Shown piece by piece: positions 19,347 to 27,103 of a stretch of 64,000 nt of DNA; position 1 is the first letter of the stretch, and each line of letters opens with the position of its first letter. Source of the stretch: Frigoriflavimonas asaccharolytica. GTDB lineage: Bacteria > Bacteroidota > Bacteroidia > Flavobacteriales > Weeksellaceae. The position numbers and the translations under genes are program-made. The notes beneath the pieces are model-generated. The model did no database searches. It was not told the origin of the DNA and worked only from the letters and a program-made list of their open reading frames with translations. The stretch covers positions 142,746 through 206,745 of the forward strand of contig NZ_JABSNO010000003.1 of the NCBI RefSeq assembly GCF_013294015.1, in the 5' to 3' direction.

Positions 19347-19375
19347 CAGCGTAATTTTTATTACGCTGTTTTTTA
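19347..19375. terminator. bidirectional terminator
   Basis: Arms CAGCGTAAT (19347-19355) and ATTACGCTG (19360-19368), followed by a T-run on the plus strand. It separates the convergent TPR and DtxR-family genes and touches the end of the latter. Confidence 0.85.
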
Positions 19376-20026
19376 TTTTTTCACCAACAGTTTCTCGGAA
19401 GCTTTTCCACTGAAAGTCGAATTTTTCCCATCTATTTTGACTAAAACACTGTGATCAAAATTTTCTATTTTTAAAACCTCAATTTTACAGCCCAATTGTA
19501 TTTTTTTATCATTCAAATATTCCAAAAAATCTGAATCAGAGAAAGTTACAGACTTAAATATGACAATATCTCCTACTTTGCATTGGCTCAATTTAAGTAA
19601 ATCTTGTGATATTATATTGCCTTCCTTATCTGGTATTGCTTCTCCATGAGGATCAAATTTTGGAAAGTTCAAAATTTCATCCATTTTCTCAAAGAATATT
19701 TCAGATTGTAAATGTTCTAGTTGTTCTGCAATTTCATGTACGTTTTCCCAACCAAAATTCATTTTCTCTACCAAAAACATTTCTGTTAATCTATGTTTTC
19801 TTACAATTAATGCAGCTTGTTTCATCCCTTCCTCCGTCACGATTATGGGTTTGTAACTTTCAAAAATCACCCATTTTTTTTCATGAAATTTTTTCATCAT
19901 GTTATTAATAGAAGGCATTTTTAAATCTAAAAATTTGCTCACTTCATTTACGGTCACTTTTTTATCATCACTACAAAGATGGAAAAGAGCTTTCAAATAA
20001 TTTTCTTCTGTGGTGGTATTTTTCAA
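19373..20026 (-). CDS. DtxR/MntR-family metal-dependent transcriptional regulator
   Basis: 217 aa. An N-terminal winged helix (ENYLKALFHLCSDDKKVTVNEVSKFLDLKMPSINNMMKKF in part, residues 8-60) is followed by the metal-binding and dimerisation domain (RKHRLTEMFLVEKMNFGWENVHEIAEQLEHLQSE, including His and Glu ligands), and a C-terminal FeoA/SH3-like domain (CKVGDIVIFKSVTFSDSDFLEYL). This is the pattern of Mn2+ or Fe2+-responsive repressors of metal uptake genes. No metal transporter lies next to it here, so its targets are elsewhere. Confidence 0.88.
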   Translation of the reverse strand: MKNTTTEENYLKALFHLCSDDKKVTVNEVSKFLDLKMPSINNMMKKFHEKKWVIFESYKPIIVTEEGMKQAALIVRKHRLTEMFLVEKMNFGWENVHEIAEQLEHLQSEIFFEKMDEILNFPKFDPHGEAIPDKEGNIISQDLLKLSQCKVGDIVIFKSVTFSDSDFLEYLNDKKIQLGCKIEVLKIENFDHSVLVKIDGKNSTFSGKASEKLLVKK

Positions 20027-20071
20027 ATTGTTAGATTATATTAAATGCAAAACTAACACTAAAAAAAATAA

Positions 20072-20089
20072 ATCCCAGGTTTCTGGGAT
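20072..20089 (-). terminator. terminator of the lipoprotein gene at 20114-20737
   Basis: Hairpin ATCCCAG (20072-20078) with CTGGGAT (20083-20089), followed on the minus strand by a T-rich run (20061-20070). It lies between two minus-strand genes. Confidence 0.7.
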
Positions 20090-20113
20090 CTAAATTATTT
20101 TAAAATAGTTTTT

Positions 20114-20737
20114 TTAAGGAGTTTGCTGAAAAACTACATTTAATTCTCCGGCATATTCTCCCGCACTTGTTATAGTAGGATATGCAGCTGCAGCAGCAAC
20201 ACCAGTACCATATATAAAATTATTGTAGATAATATTACCAATTGTCAAGGGATAGCTAGTTAAAGCTGGACCTGCAGAACTACCATAGTAATAATAACCA
20301 GCTACATTCATAGTCACGGTATATTGTTTGTCTTTCTGCAAAGCAAGTGCGGCAATATTTTTTGTAATTACGGTGTTATTTGCATTTACGTCTACTACCT
20401 CAGTTCTAATTATAGCTTGTGTAGAAGTATCCCAAATAGTTACACGTACTGCATTATTTATAATAGGTAGTTTTATTTGTAATGCATTCAAATTCCCTTG
20501 TACTTTTGGGGAAATTACCACTCCTACTTCGTAATTTGCACCATTCACAGTATTAGGAGTAGTATCACTCAAGCTTGCCATGTACGCAGACATGGGGCTT
20601 TCTACTGCATAAACGACTGTTGGTATTATAAGTTCGTCGTTATCTTTTCTACAAGATTCTAGAGCGAACATGAATACGAATATCAGTAGCATCTTGCTAA
20701 ATAAATTTTTTGAGGTTGAAAATGTGTTTGTTTTCAT
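20114..20737 (-). CDS. lipoprotein with DUF4082-like beta-sandwich
   Basis: 207 aa. The N-terminus has a Lys/Ser-rich stretch then MLLIFVFMFALESCRKDND, a lipobox at LESC, so it should be lipid-anchored. The mature part has alternating strands with YEVGVVISPKVQGNLNALQIKLP and VRVTIWDTSTQAIIRTE, resembling DUF4082-type sandwich domains found in Bacteroidota surface proteins. Role unknown. The start may be the second Met (MLLIFVF) since lipoprotein signals are usually shorter, but the longer reading begins at a clear ATG. Confidence 0.7.
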   Translation of the reverse strand: MKTNTFSTSKNLFSKMLLIFVFMFALESCRKDNDELIIPTVVYAVESPMSAYMASLSDTTPNTVNGANYEVGVVISPKVQGNLNALQIKLPIINNAVRVTIWDTSTQAIIRTEVVDVNANNTVITKNIAALALQKDKQYTVTMNVAGYYYYGSSAGPALTSYPLTIGNIIYNNFIYGTGVAAAAAYPTITSAGEYAGELNVVFQQTP

Positions 20738-20848
20738 AATTAAATTTTTAGTTGGTTTTTATAGATTTAAATTTCTACTGCAAAGGTTCAGCTTTTAAGC
20801 ATAAATTATTTAAGTGAAAACACTATTTTTTAATAGGTGTTTTTCCTC

Positions 20849-20856
20849 TATTTTTG
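20849..20856 (+). promoter_or_regulatory. -7 box of the threonine aldolase gene
   Basis: TATTTTTG matches TAnnTTTG. Transcription should begin near 20860, so the mRNA would have a leader of only about 9 nt before the ATG at 20869. The box overlaps the in-frame TTG at 20854, which therefore cannot be the start codon. Confidence 0.6.
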
Positions 20857-20868
20857 TATTTTTACTTG

Positions 20869-21897
20869 ATGAAATATTCATTCAAAAACGATTACTCCGA
20901 AGGTTGCCATCCAAATATCTTAAAAGCATTATTAGAAACAAATGAGCACCAGCAAAATGGCTATGGATTAGACGATTACAGTATCGAAGCGCAAAATTTA
21001 ATAAAGAAAAATATTAAAAATTATGACGCCAAAGTATATTTTGTTTCCGGTGGTACGCAAGCAAATATTATTGTAATTTCTGCTTTTTTGCGTCCTCATG
21101 AATGCGTAATTTCTGCAGATCTTGGTCATATCTTAAATAATGAAACTGCTGCGATAGAAGCAACTGGGCACAAAATAATATCTATTCCAACGGAAGATGG
21201 TAAAATAAATCCAAAGCAAATTCAAGACATTATAGATACGCACCAAAATAAACCTCATCAAGTAAAGCCAAAGTTGGTTTATATTTCAAATTCTACAGAA
21301 ATTGGGACTACCTATTCTAAAAATGAATTGCAAATACTTTCTGATTTTTGTATGGAAAATGAGCTTTATCTTTTTATGGATGGTGCAAGGTTAGGAAATG
21401 CAATAATGGCAGAAAACACAGATTTATCTTTAGAAGATATCGCAAAATATACTGATGCTTTCTATCTCGGAGGTACTAAAAATGGTGCACTTTTAGGCGA
21501 AGCAATCATCATTAATAATAAAAATTTGCAACCAGAATTTGATTTTCACATCAAACAAAAAGGCGCACTGCTCGCAAAAGGTAGACTTTTGGGTATTCAA
21601 TTTTTAGAATTGATGAAAGACAATTTGTATTTTCAACTTGCCAAGAAAGCCAATAATCACGCGATGAAAATAAAAGAAGCTTTCGCAAATAAGGGAATCT
21701 TTTTCTACACAGAAAATTTCACCAATCAATTATTTCCAATTTTAAATCTTGCACAAATAGAAAGCTTAGCAGAAAACTTTGATTTCTATGTCTGGAAAAA
21801 AATAGACGAACAAAATTCTGTTATTAGAATCATCACATCTTGGCAAACTCAAGATATTGCTGTTGAGCAATTAACGAATAAAATCCAAGAATTTTAA
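20869..21897 (+). CDS. low-specificity L-threonine aldolase (beta-eliminating lyase family)
   Basis: 342-residue fold-type I PLP enzyme that splits threonine or allo-threonine to glycine and acetaldehyde. The opening MKYSFKNDYSEGCHPNIL is typical. VSGGTQANIIVISAF is the cofactor phosphate region, YLFMDGARLGNA holds the PLP-ring Asp, and YLGGTKNGALLGEAIII holds the Schiff-base Lys. The start at ATG 20869 is chosen because the promoter's -7 box covers the alternative TTG 15 nt upstream. Monocistronic, followed by an Xaa-Pro aminopeptidase with its own 93-bp spacer. Confidence 0.9.
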   Translation: MKYSFKNDYSEGCHPNILKALLETNEHQQNGYGLDDYSIEAQNLIKKNIKNYDAKVYFVSGGTQANIIVISAFLRPHECVISADLGHILNNETAAIEATGHKIISIPTEDGKINPKQIQDIIDTHQNKPHQVKPKLVYISNSTEIGTTYSKNELQILSDFCMENELYLFMDGARLGNAIMAENTDLSLEDIAKYTDAFYLGGTKNGALLGEAIIINNKNLQPEFDFHIKQKGALLAKGRLLGIQFLELMKDNLYFQLAKKANNHAMKIKEAFANKGIFFYTENFTNQLFPILNLAQIESLAENFDFYVWKKIDEQNSVIRIITSWQTQDIAVEQLTNKIQEF

Positions 21898-21990
21898 TCA
21901 ATCCTTAATTCAATCCATTATAAAAATTGTCCTTAAATTAATTTCTAAAAACTATTTTTCTTTGTAAATTACACTCAAATAATAAATTCT

Positions 21991-23763
21991 ATGACTTCCG
22001 CAGAAAAAATTTCTCTTCTTCGTCAGAAAATGACAGAAAATAACATCAACGCATTCATCGTTTATTCCGCAGATCCACACATGAGCGAATATTTGCCAGC
22101 AGAATGGCAAGAAAGAACATGGCTTTCAGGGTTCACAGGTTCGGCTGGTTTTGTAGTAATTACGAAAGAAAATGCAGGTTTGTGGACAGATGGTAGATAT
22201 TTTGTGCAAGCTCCCAAAGAATTAGCAGGTTCTGGTATAGATTTATTTAAAGATGGTATGGATGGAACGCCTAATTATATAGATTGGATCATCTCGGAAA
22301 TCCCAGAAAACGGGACTGTTGCCGTAAATGCAATCGCAACTTCTCATGCAAATTGGGAACTTTTGAGTGAGAAATTAAATTCAAAAAATAGAAAATTAGT
22401 AGATCTTCCTTTATTAAAAGAAATTTGGAAAGATAGAAATTCCAATCTTCAAAAAAATCCTATTTACACGCAACCAATAGAAAGAGCCGGAAAATCTGTT
22501 GCAGATAAATTGAATGATATCCGCAATGAAATGCTCGTTTTAGATGCATCTATTCATATTATTTCAAGTTTGGATGACGTTGCTTGGACCTTAAATTTAC
22601 GTGGAAGCGATGTACAATCCAATCCAGTATTTCTAGCTTACATTATATTAACTAAAAATGAAACTAAACTTTTCGTAGATGTAGAAAAATTAGATGTAGA
22701 TGCTAGAAAACAACTAGATGATGCTTGGGTGAAAGTCTTTCCTTATGAATATTTTGAGAAAGATTTAAAAAACTACTCCAACGAAAAAGTATTGATTTCG
22801 CCGAATAGCAACCAATCTATTTTTGAAAATCTAAAAGAAAACAATACCTTTATAAAAGCTCCAGTTCCAGGAAATTTAATGAAAGCCATAAAAAATGATA
22901 CCGAACTAGAAGGTTTTAGAATTGTGATGCAAAGAGATGGCGTTGCGATGGTGAAATTTCTACATTGGCTTACAAAAAATGTTGGCAATGAAACAATGAA
23001 TGAATTTTCTATCGGCGAAAAACTACGTGGATTTCGTGCAGAAGGGAAAAACTTTGTTGGCGAAAGTTTTGGTAGCATCGTTGGTTTTAAAGAAAATGGT
23101 GCCATAATGCATTATTCTGCTCCAGAAATTGGAAGCAAAGAAGTGACGAAAGAAGATACTATTTTGGTAGATTCTGGCGGGCAGTATTTGGAAGGTACGA
23201 CAGATATTACCAGAACTTTTGCATTGGCAACAGCTTCGGAACAATTTAAAATAGATTGCACGTTAGCTCTAAAAGGTATGATACAACTTTCTATGGTTAA
23301 ATTTCCAAAAGGAACGCGTGGTGTGCAATTAGACGCTTTTGCGAGAATGGCACTTTGGAAAGAAGGCAAAGATTATAACCATGGAACGGGACATGGTGTT
23401 GGAAGTTTTATGAATGTGCATGAAGGTCCGCAAAACATCCGTAAAGATATGAACAATCAGGAATTAATTCCCGGAATGGTTTTGTCTAACGAACCAGGAT
23501 TCTACTATAATGATCATTATGGTATTCGTCATGAAAATTTAATCGCCGTTCGGAAAGTAGAAACCACAGATTTTGGTACTTTCTACGATTTTGAAACCTT
23601 AACTATTTGCCCTTTTGATAGAAATGTTTTGGCTTTAGAAATAATGACAGAATCAGAAATCCAATGGTTAAATAATTACCATAATTGGTGCCAAGAGAAA
23701 CTAGAAAATAGTTTGGAAGGCGAAGTGAAAGAATGGTTTTTGGAGCAGGTAAAAGCGATTTAA
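21991..23763 (+). CDS. pepP: Xaa-Pro aminopeptidase (M24 family, long form)
   Basis: 590 aa, the three-domain long form of aminopeptidase P. Two creatinase-like N-terminal domains (residues 1-300, with WLSGFTGSAGFVVI and LWTDGRYFVQA) precede the M24 pita-bread catalytic domain. Di-metal ligands are visible in ILVDSGGQYLEGTTDITRTF (Asp, Asp), GTGHGVGSF (His), NEPGFYYNDHYGIRHEN (Glu) and the later FETLTICPF (Glu). It removes N-terminal residues preceding proline. No signal peptide, so cytoplasmic. The secreted protein gene starts 30 bp downstream. Confidence 0.93.
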   Translation: MTSAEKISLLRQKMTENNINAFIVYSADPHMSEYLPAEWQERTWLSGFTGSAGFVVITKENAGLWTDGRYFVQAPKELAGSGIDLFKDGMDGTPNYIDWIISEIPENGTVAVNAIATSHANWELLSEKLNSKNRKLVDLPLLKEIWKDRNSNLQKNPIYTQPIERAGKSVADKLNDIRNEMLVLDASIHIISSLDDVAWTLNLRGSDVQSNPVFLAYIILTKNETKLFVDVEKLDVDARKQLDDAWVKVFPYEYFEKDLKNYSNEKVLISPNSNQSIFENLKENNTFIKAPVPGNLMKAIKNDTELEGFRIVMQRDGVAMVKFLHWLTKNVGNETMNEFSIGEKLRGFRAEGKNFVGESFGSIVGFKENGAIMHYSAPEIGSKEVTKEDTILVDSGGQYLEGTTDITRTFALATASEQFKIDCTLALKGMIQLSMVKFPKGTRGVQLDAFARMALWKEGKDYNHGTGHGVGSFMNVHEGPQNIRKDMNNQELIPGMVLSNEPGFYYNDHYGIRHENLIAVRKVETTDFGTFYDFETLTICPFDRNVLALEIMTESEIQWLNNYHNWCQEKLENSLEGEVKEWFLEQVKAI

Positions 23764-23793
23764 AAGTATTAAATACAATAATATCAAAGGTTT

Positions 23794-25050
23794 ATGAAAT
23801 ATGTAGTTGTAGTATTAGCATTGTTTTTTTATACACCAGCTTTTGCAGATTCTAGTTTTTTGTCTGGATTAAATTTCACTACTACGTATAGAGAAAATGG
23901 CGACAATCAATATGAAAGCATCAGTGAGAAAGGAATTTCTACAACCAGTTTTTTATCCAAAATAAATGACGGAAAGGCGACTTTAGGCAGCAAAGTAGCT
24001 TTGCTAGAAGCTCTTTCTTCCTATTATGAATGGGCAGAAAAACCGAAGGGAAATTTTAAGTCTTTTCAAAATGCATTTGCTGCATCTTTGCAAAAAATTA
24101 AGTCTGCGGATAATGAAAAGTATGAAAACGAACTGCTAATGCAGTTGATGTCTGATTATGGAACATCTTCGCCGGATGTATTGAAATACCAATCTTTAGC
24201 AAAAAAAATGCCCAATAGTTTGACAGCACAAACGGTTTCCGTTATGGCTTATGCTTATGATATTTTGTACAACGATAGAAATGATTTTCAAAATATTCAG
24301 AATTTTAGAATGAATTTTTTGAATCCTTACAATGAAAATATAAACAAATTTATTGCAGATGTTCCCATTGAAGTGGCAGAATTATCTGTCGCAGAACTTG
24401 TACAATACACCTTTGATTGTGAAGGCAGATTGAATTGTTTGGTAGATACTTCTAGTCCAAAATCTACCATAGATGGTTTGGATATTCTGTCCAATACCAT
24501 AAAAGACAACATCAACTCTGGTGTGAAAATAGGAGAGATGTACTCTTCAGATTGGTTTGCAACAAAAGATACAGCGTACAATTGGATTAATATTACCGAG
24601 AAAAACATTGAAAAACTAAAAGCTTCCGAAATACAAAAAGCTGAAATGAGGTATTTTTTCAATAACACTTTGTATCAGCTAATGCACAACATAGATTATC
24701 TTACTATAAAATTTACCAGTGGTTCTCTAAACAACGAGCTAAAGAAGTACAAAGCTAAATGCAAGATGGATGCAGTTTGTGCCGCAGATCTTTATGTGAA
24801 AAGTGCCAATACGCAACTTACAAAAAACGGAATCTCTGCAAAAGATATCCAAGCTTTAGAAGCCATCAAAACTGAATATGCAGTAGTTTTTTCTGCAAAC
24901 GTGAATGGATTTGATGGCGCATTTGCCGTTGCAAGCACAGATGGTACACCCGTTTATAATTTTACCAGCAATTTTGATACGCTTCACTATTTGATGATTT
25001 ATCTTTACGCCAATCCAGAAAAAATTTCAGAGATGTATAATATGGAATAG
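23794..25050 (+). CDS. exported protein of unknown function
   Basis: 418 aa with a clear signal peptide (MKYVVVVLALFFYTPAFADS, cleavage after AFA). The mature part is mixed helical with four cysteines in two close pairs (FDCEGRLNCLV near residue 212 and KCKMDAVCAADLY near 330), which could form periplasmic disulfides. No family recognised. It follows the aminopeptidase gene by 30 bp on the same strand and is convergent with the dipeptidase, so it is probably the last gene of a two-gene transcript. Confidence 0.75.
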   Translation: MKYVVVVLALFFYTPAFADSSFLSGLNFTTTYRENGDNQYESISEKGISTTSFLSKINDGKATLGSKVALLEALSSYYEWAEKPKGNFKSFQNAFAASLQKIKSADNEKYENELLMQLMSDYGTSSPDVLKYQSLAKKMPNSLTAQTVSVMAYAYDILYNDRNDFQNIQNFRMNFLNPYNENINKFIADVPIEVAELSVAELVQYTFDCEGRLNCLVDTSSPKSTIDGLDILSNTIKDNINSGVKIGEMYSSDWFATKDTAYNWINITEKNIEKLKASEIQKAEMRYFFNNTLYQLMHNIDYLTIKFTSGSLNNELKKYKAKCKMDAVCAADLYVKSANTQLTKNGISAKDIQALEAIKTEYAVVFSANVNGFDGAFAVASTDGTPVYNFTSNFDTLHYLMIYLYANPEKISEMYNME

Positions 25051-25091
25051 TAATAAGTAACAGATGTATTTCATTTCTGCAGCCATTCATC

Positions 25092-26072
25092 CTAGGCCCA
25101 CAAACGCTCTATAAATCGTTTCGCATTATTAAAACTTAAATTCTCAACCAATTCTTTTCCAAAGCGTTCCTCAAATCCTTTGTTTAATGTTGGGTAGCAA
25201 GCTGCATTCTCGTGCGCGGGAAAATAGAAAGGCAATCTTCCTAAATCTGTAGTTCCTTTGGTGTAAAAATAATCTGCGCCATAGGCAATTGCATGTTCGG
25301 CACCCAAACTTACACCGTGCTGCAAATGATTCGTCAATGCATTTTCATTTTCTAGGTTTACGAAAGCGCGCACGAAATTCAAACCAATAACACCATTTCT
25401 ATGGATGATTTCTTTTGCAAGATCATCTGGTAAATTTCTCGGATGATCAAATATCGGACGGTAATTGGAATGACTGGCAAGAATAGGTATTTGCAAATTT
25501 TGTTTGCTCAAATAGTCCAAAATATCATAAGCCAAAGCATCACTTGTATGCGAAAAATCTATGGCAATATCACGATCAGATAGGTAATCGATCAAGGCTT
25601 TTCCATCGTTTTTCAAACCAGCAGTGGCATAGTTTCCACCGCCAAAACGATTTTCTGCATGATGGGTGAAACTGATGTACAAGACATTTCCTACGTTATC
25701 AATAATTCTTTCTAGGTTTTCAAAACCTTTTTTCAGGGGCAATTCTTCATCACAAAAAGCAGACGCACTTTCTATAGAAGCAATCATTGCTATGTTTTCC
25801 TCGGTTTCAAAAGTGGATAGATGCTGCTTTTCAAAACGATACAATTCATTATCTTCTTCATTCAACTTATGGAAGATTTCGCTTTGTTGCAAACCAAATT
25901 CGTGGCTTTTTGCTTCCACCGGTGCAAATATCGCCATGGTTTGCAACTTCACATTCCCCGACTTCAAATAGGGAATTGCGCAACCAATTTCTGATGTATC
26001 ATATATGGTAGCATTCGTTTTGGTAAGATAGCTTAGTAGATCGCAGTGAAGATCGATGATGGGTTCGCTCAT
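25092..26072 (-). CDS. membrane dipeptidase (peptidase M19, renal dipeptidase family)
   Basis: 326-aa TIM-barrel metallopeptidase. The first zinc site is IIDLHCDLLSYL (His-x-Asp); the bridging Glu lies in MIASIESASAF; a later His is in DFSHTSDALAYDIL and the motif ILASHSNYRPIFDHPRNLPDD is diagnostic for the family. No signal peptide, so it is probably cytoplasmic, acting on dipeptides. At 49 bp downstream on the same strand lies the quinone oxidoreductase gene, which in transcription order precedes it. Confidence 0.9.
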   Translation of the reverse strand: MSEPIIDLHCDLLSYLTKTNATIYDTSEIGCAIPYLKSGNVKLQTMAIFAPVEAKSHEFGLQQSEIFHKLNEEDNELYRFEKQHLSTFETEENIAMIASIESASAFCDEELPLKKGFENLERIIDNVGNVLYISFTHHAENRFGGGNYATAGLKNDGKALIDYLSDRDIAIDFSHTSDALAYDILDYLSKQNLQIPILASHSNYRPIFDHPRNLPDDLAKEIIHRNGVIGLNFVRAFVNLENENALTNHLQHGVSLGAEHAIAYGADYFYTKGTTDLGRLPFYFPAHENAACYPTLNKGFEERFGKELVENLSFNNAKRFIERLWA

Positions 26073-26121
26073 GGTTTTTATTTATGTTTGAATTAATTTT
26101 ATTGATAATGAGTTTGCAAAG

Positions 26122-27096
26122 TTAATCATTCACCAATAAAATCTTCCCTATATGCTCGCTGCTTTCCATCAATCGTTGTGCATCTGCAGCTTGGGCGAGC
26201 GGAAAAGTTTTGTAAACCACAGGTTGTATTTCTTTAGAAAGAAACATCGGCCATATATTTTCTTGTACTTCTTTTGCAATGCGGGTTTTCACTTCTGCAG
26301 GTTGCGGCTTTAGAAAACTACCCGTCAATACTAGATTCTTGGCCATTATGGTACGCAGGTTGATGTTCACATCCATGCTATTCATCCCGTTGATGTAGAC
26401 CAAACGGCCTTTCTGATTCAAGATAGTCAGATTTTTTTGTGTGTAATCTCCGCCCACCATATCTAGAATTACGTCTATTTTCTCGTCTTTCCAGATATTT
26501 TCAAAGCTTTCTTTCTTATAGTTAATCACTTTATCCACGCCCATGTTCTTTAGGTATGCTACTTTATCATCCGTTCCAGCAGTTGCGTAGGTTTCGCAAC
26601 CCCAGGCTTTTGCCATTTGCAATCCCATGGTACCAATGCCACTAGTGCCGCCATGAATTAATAATTTCTCGCCTGGTTTCAAGTTTCCATGGTGGAATAT
26701 ATTAAACCAAACCGTGAAAACTGTCTCCGGTATTGCCGCGGCATCTATAAGATTAATGCCTTCTGGAATGGGAAGACAGTGAGAACTTTCTACCGCTACA
26801 AATTCTGCATAGCCGCCATCTGCAATAAGAGCACAAACCAGATCTCCCACTTTTTTGTCTGTCACAGCTGCTCCAAGTTCTATCACCTCGCCAGAAACTT
26901 CTAGACCGGGAATTAAGCTTGTTGGGGAATTTTTGCCGTAGGTATTTGTATTTTCTCTGGTGATGATGTCGCTTCTATTGATGCCGGCTGCTTTTATTTT
27001 TATCAATACCTGATGGCTTTCTGGTTTTGGTGTAGGCGTATCTTGTAATTCTAAAACTTCCGGTCCACCGGATTTTGTGATGTGTATTGCTTGCAT
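26122..27096 (-). CDS. NAD(P)H-quinone oxidoreductase (zinc-less MDR, PIG3-like)
   Basis: 324 aa, medium-chain dehydrogenase/reductase fold. The GroES-like part is residues 1-120 (KIKAAGINRSDIITRENTN, PGLEVSGEVIELG) and the Rossmann NADPH site is LLIHGGTSGIGTMGLQMAK. No catalytic zinc cysteines are seen. The N-terminus MQAIHITKSGGPEVLEL is typical of the TP53I3/PIG3-like group that reduces quinones. It lies between the dipeptidase and the MmeI-like gene, only 7 bp after the stop of the latter, so it may be on the same mRNA by readthrough. Confidence 0.9.
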   Translation of the reverse strand: MQAIHITKSGGPEVLELQDTPTPKPESHQVLIKIKAAGINRSDIITRENTNTYGKNSPTSLIPGLEVSGEVIELGAAVTDKKVGDLVCALIADGGYAEFVAVESSHCLPIPEGINLIDAAAIPETVFTVWFNIFHHGNLKPGEKLLIHGGTSGIGTMGLQMAKAWGCETYATAGTDDKVAYLKNMGVDKVINYKKESFENIWKDEKIDVILDMVGGDYTQKNLTILNQKGRLVYINGMNSMDVNINLRTIMAKNLVLTGSFLKPQPAEVKTRIAKEVQENIWPMFLSKEIQPVVYKTFPLAQAADAQRLMESSEHIGKILLVND

Positions 27097-27103
27097 TGTG
27101 TTT

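Noticed and set aside
20854-20868. TTG at 20854 as start of the threonine aldolase
   Set aside because: It lies inside the -7 promoter box, so it would not be on the mRNA; the family N-terminus matches the ATG at 20869.
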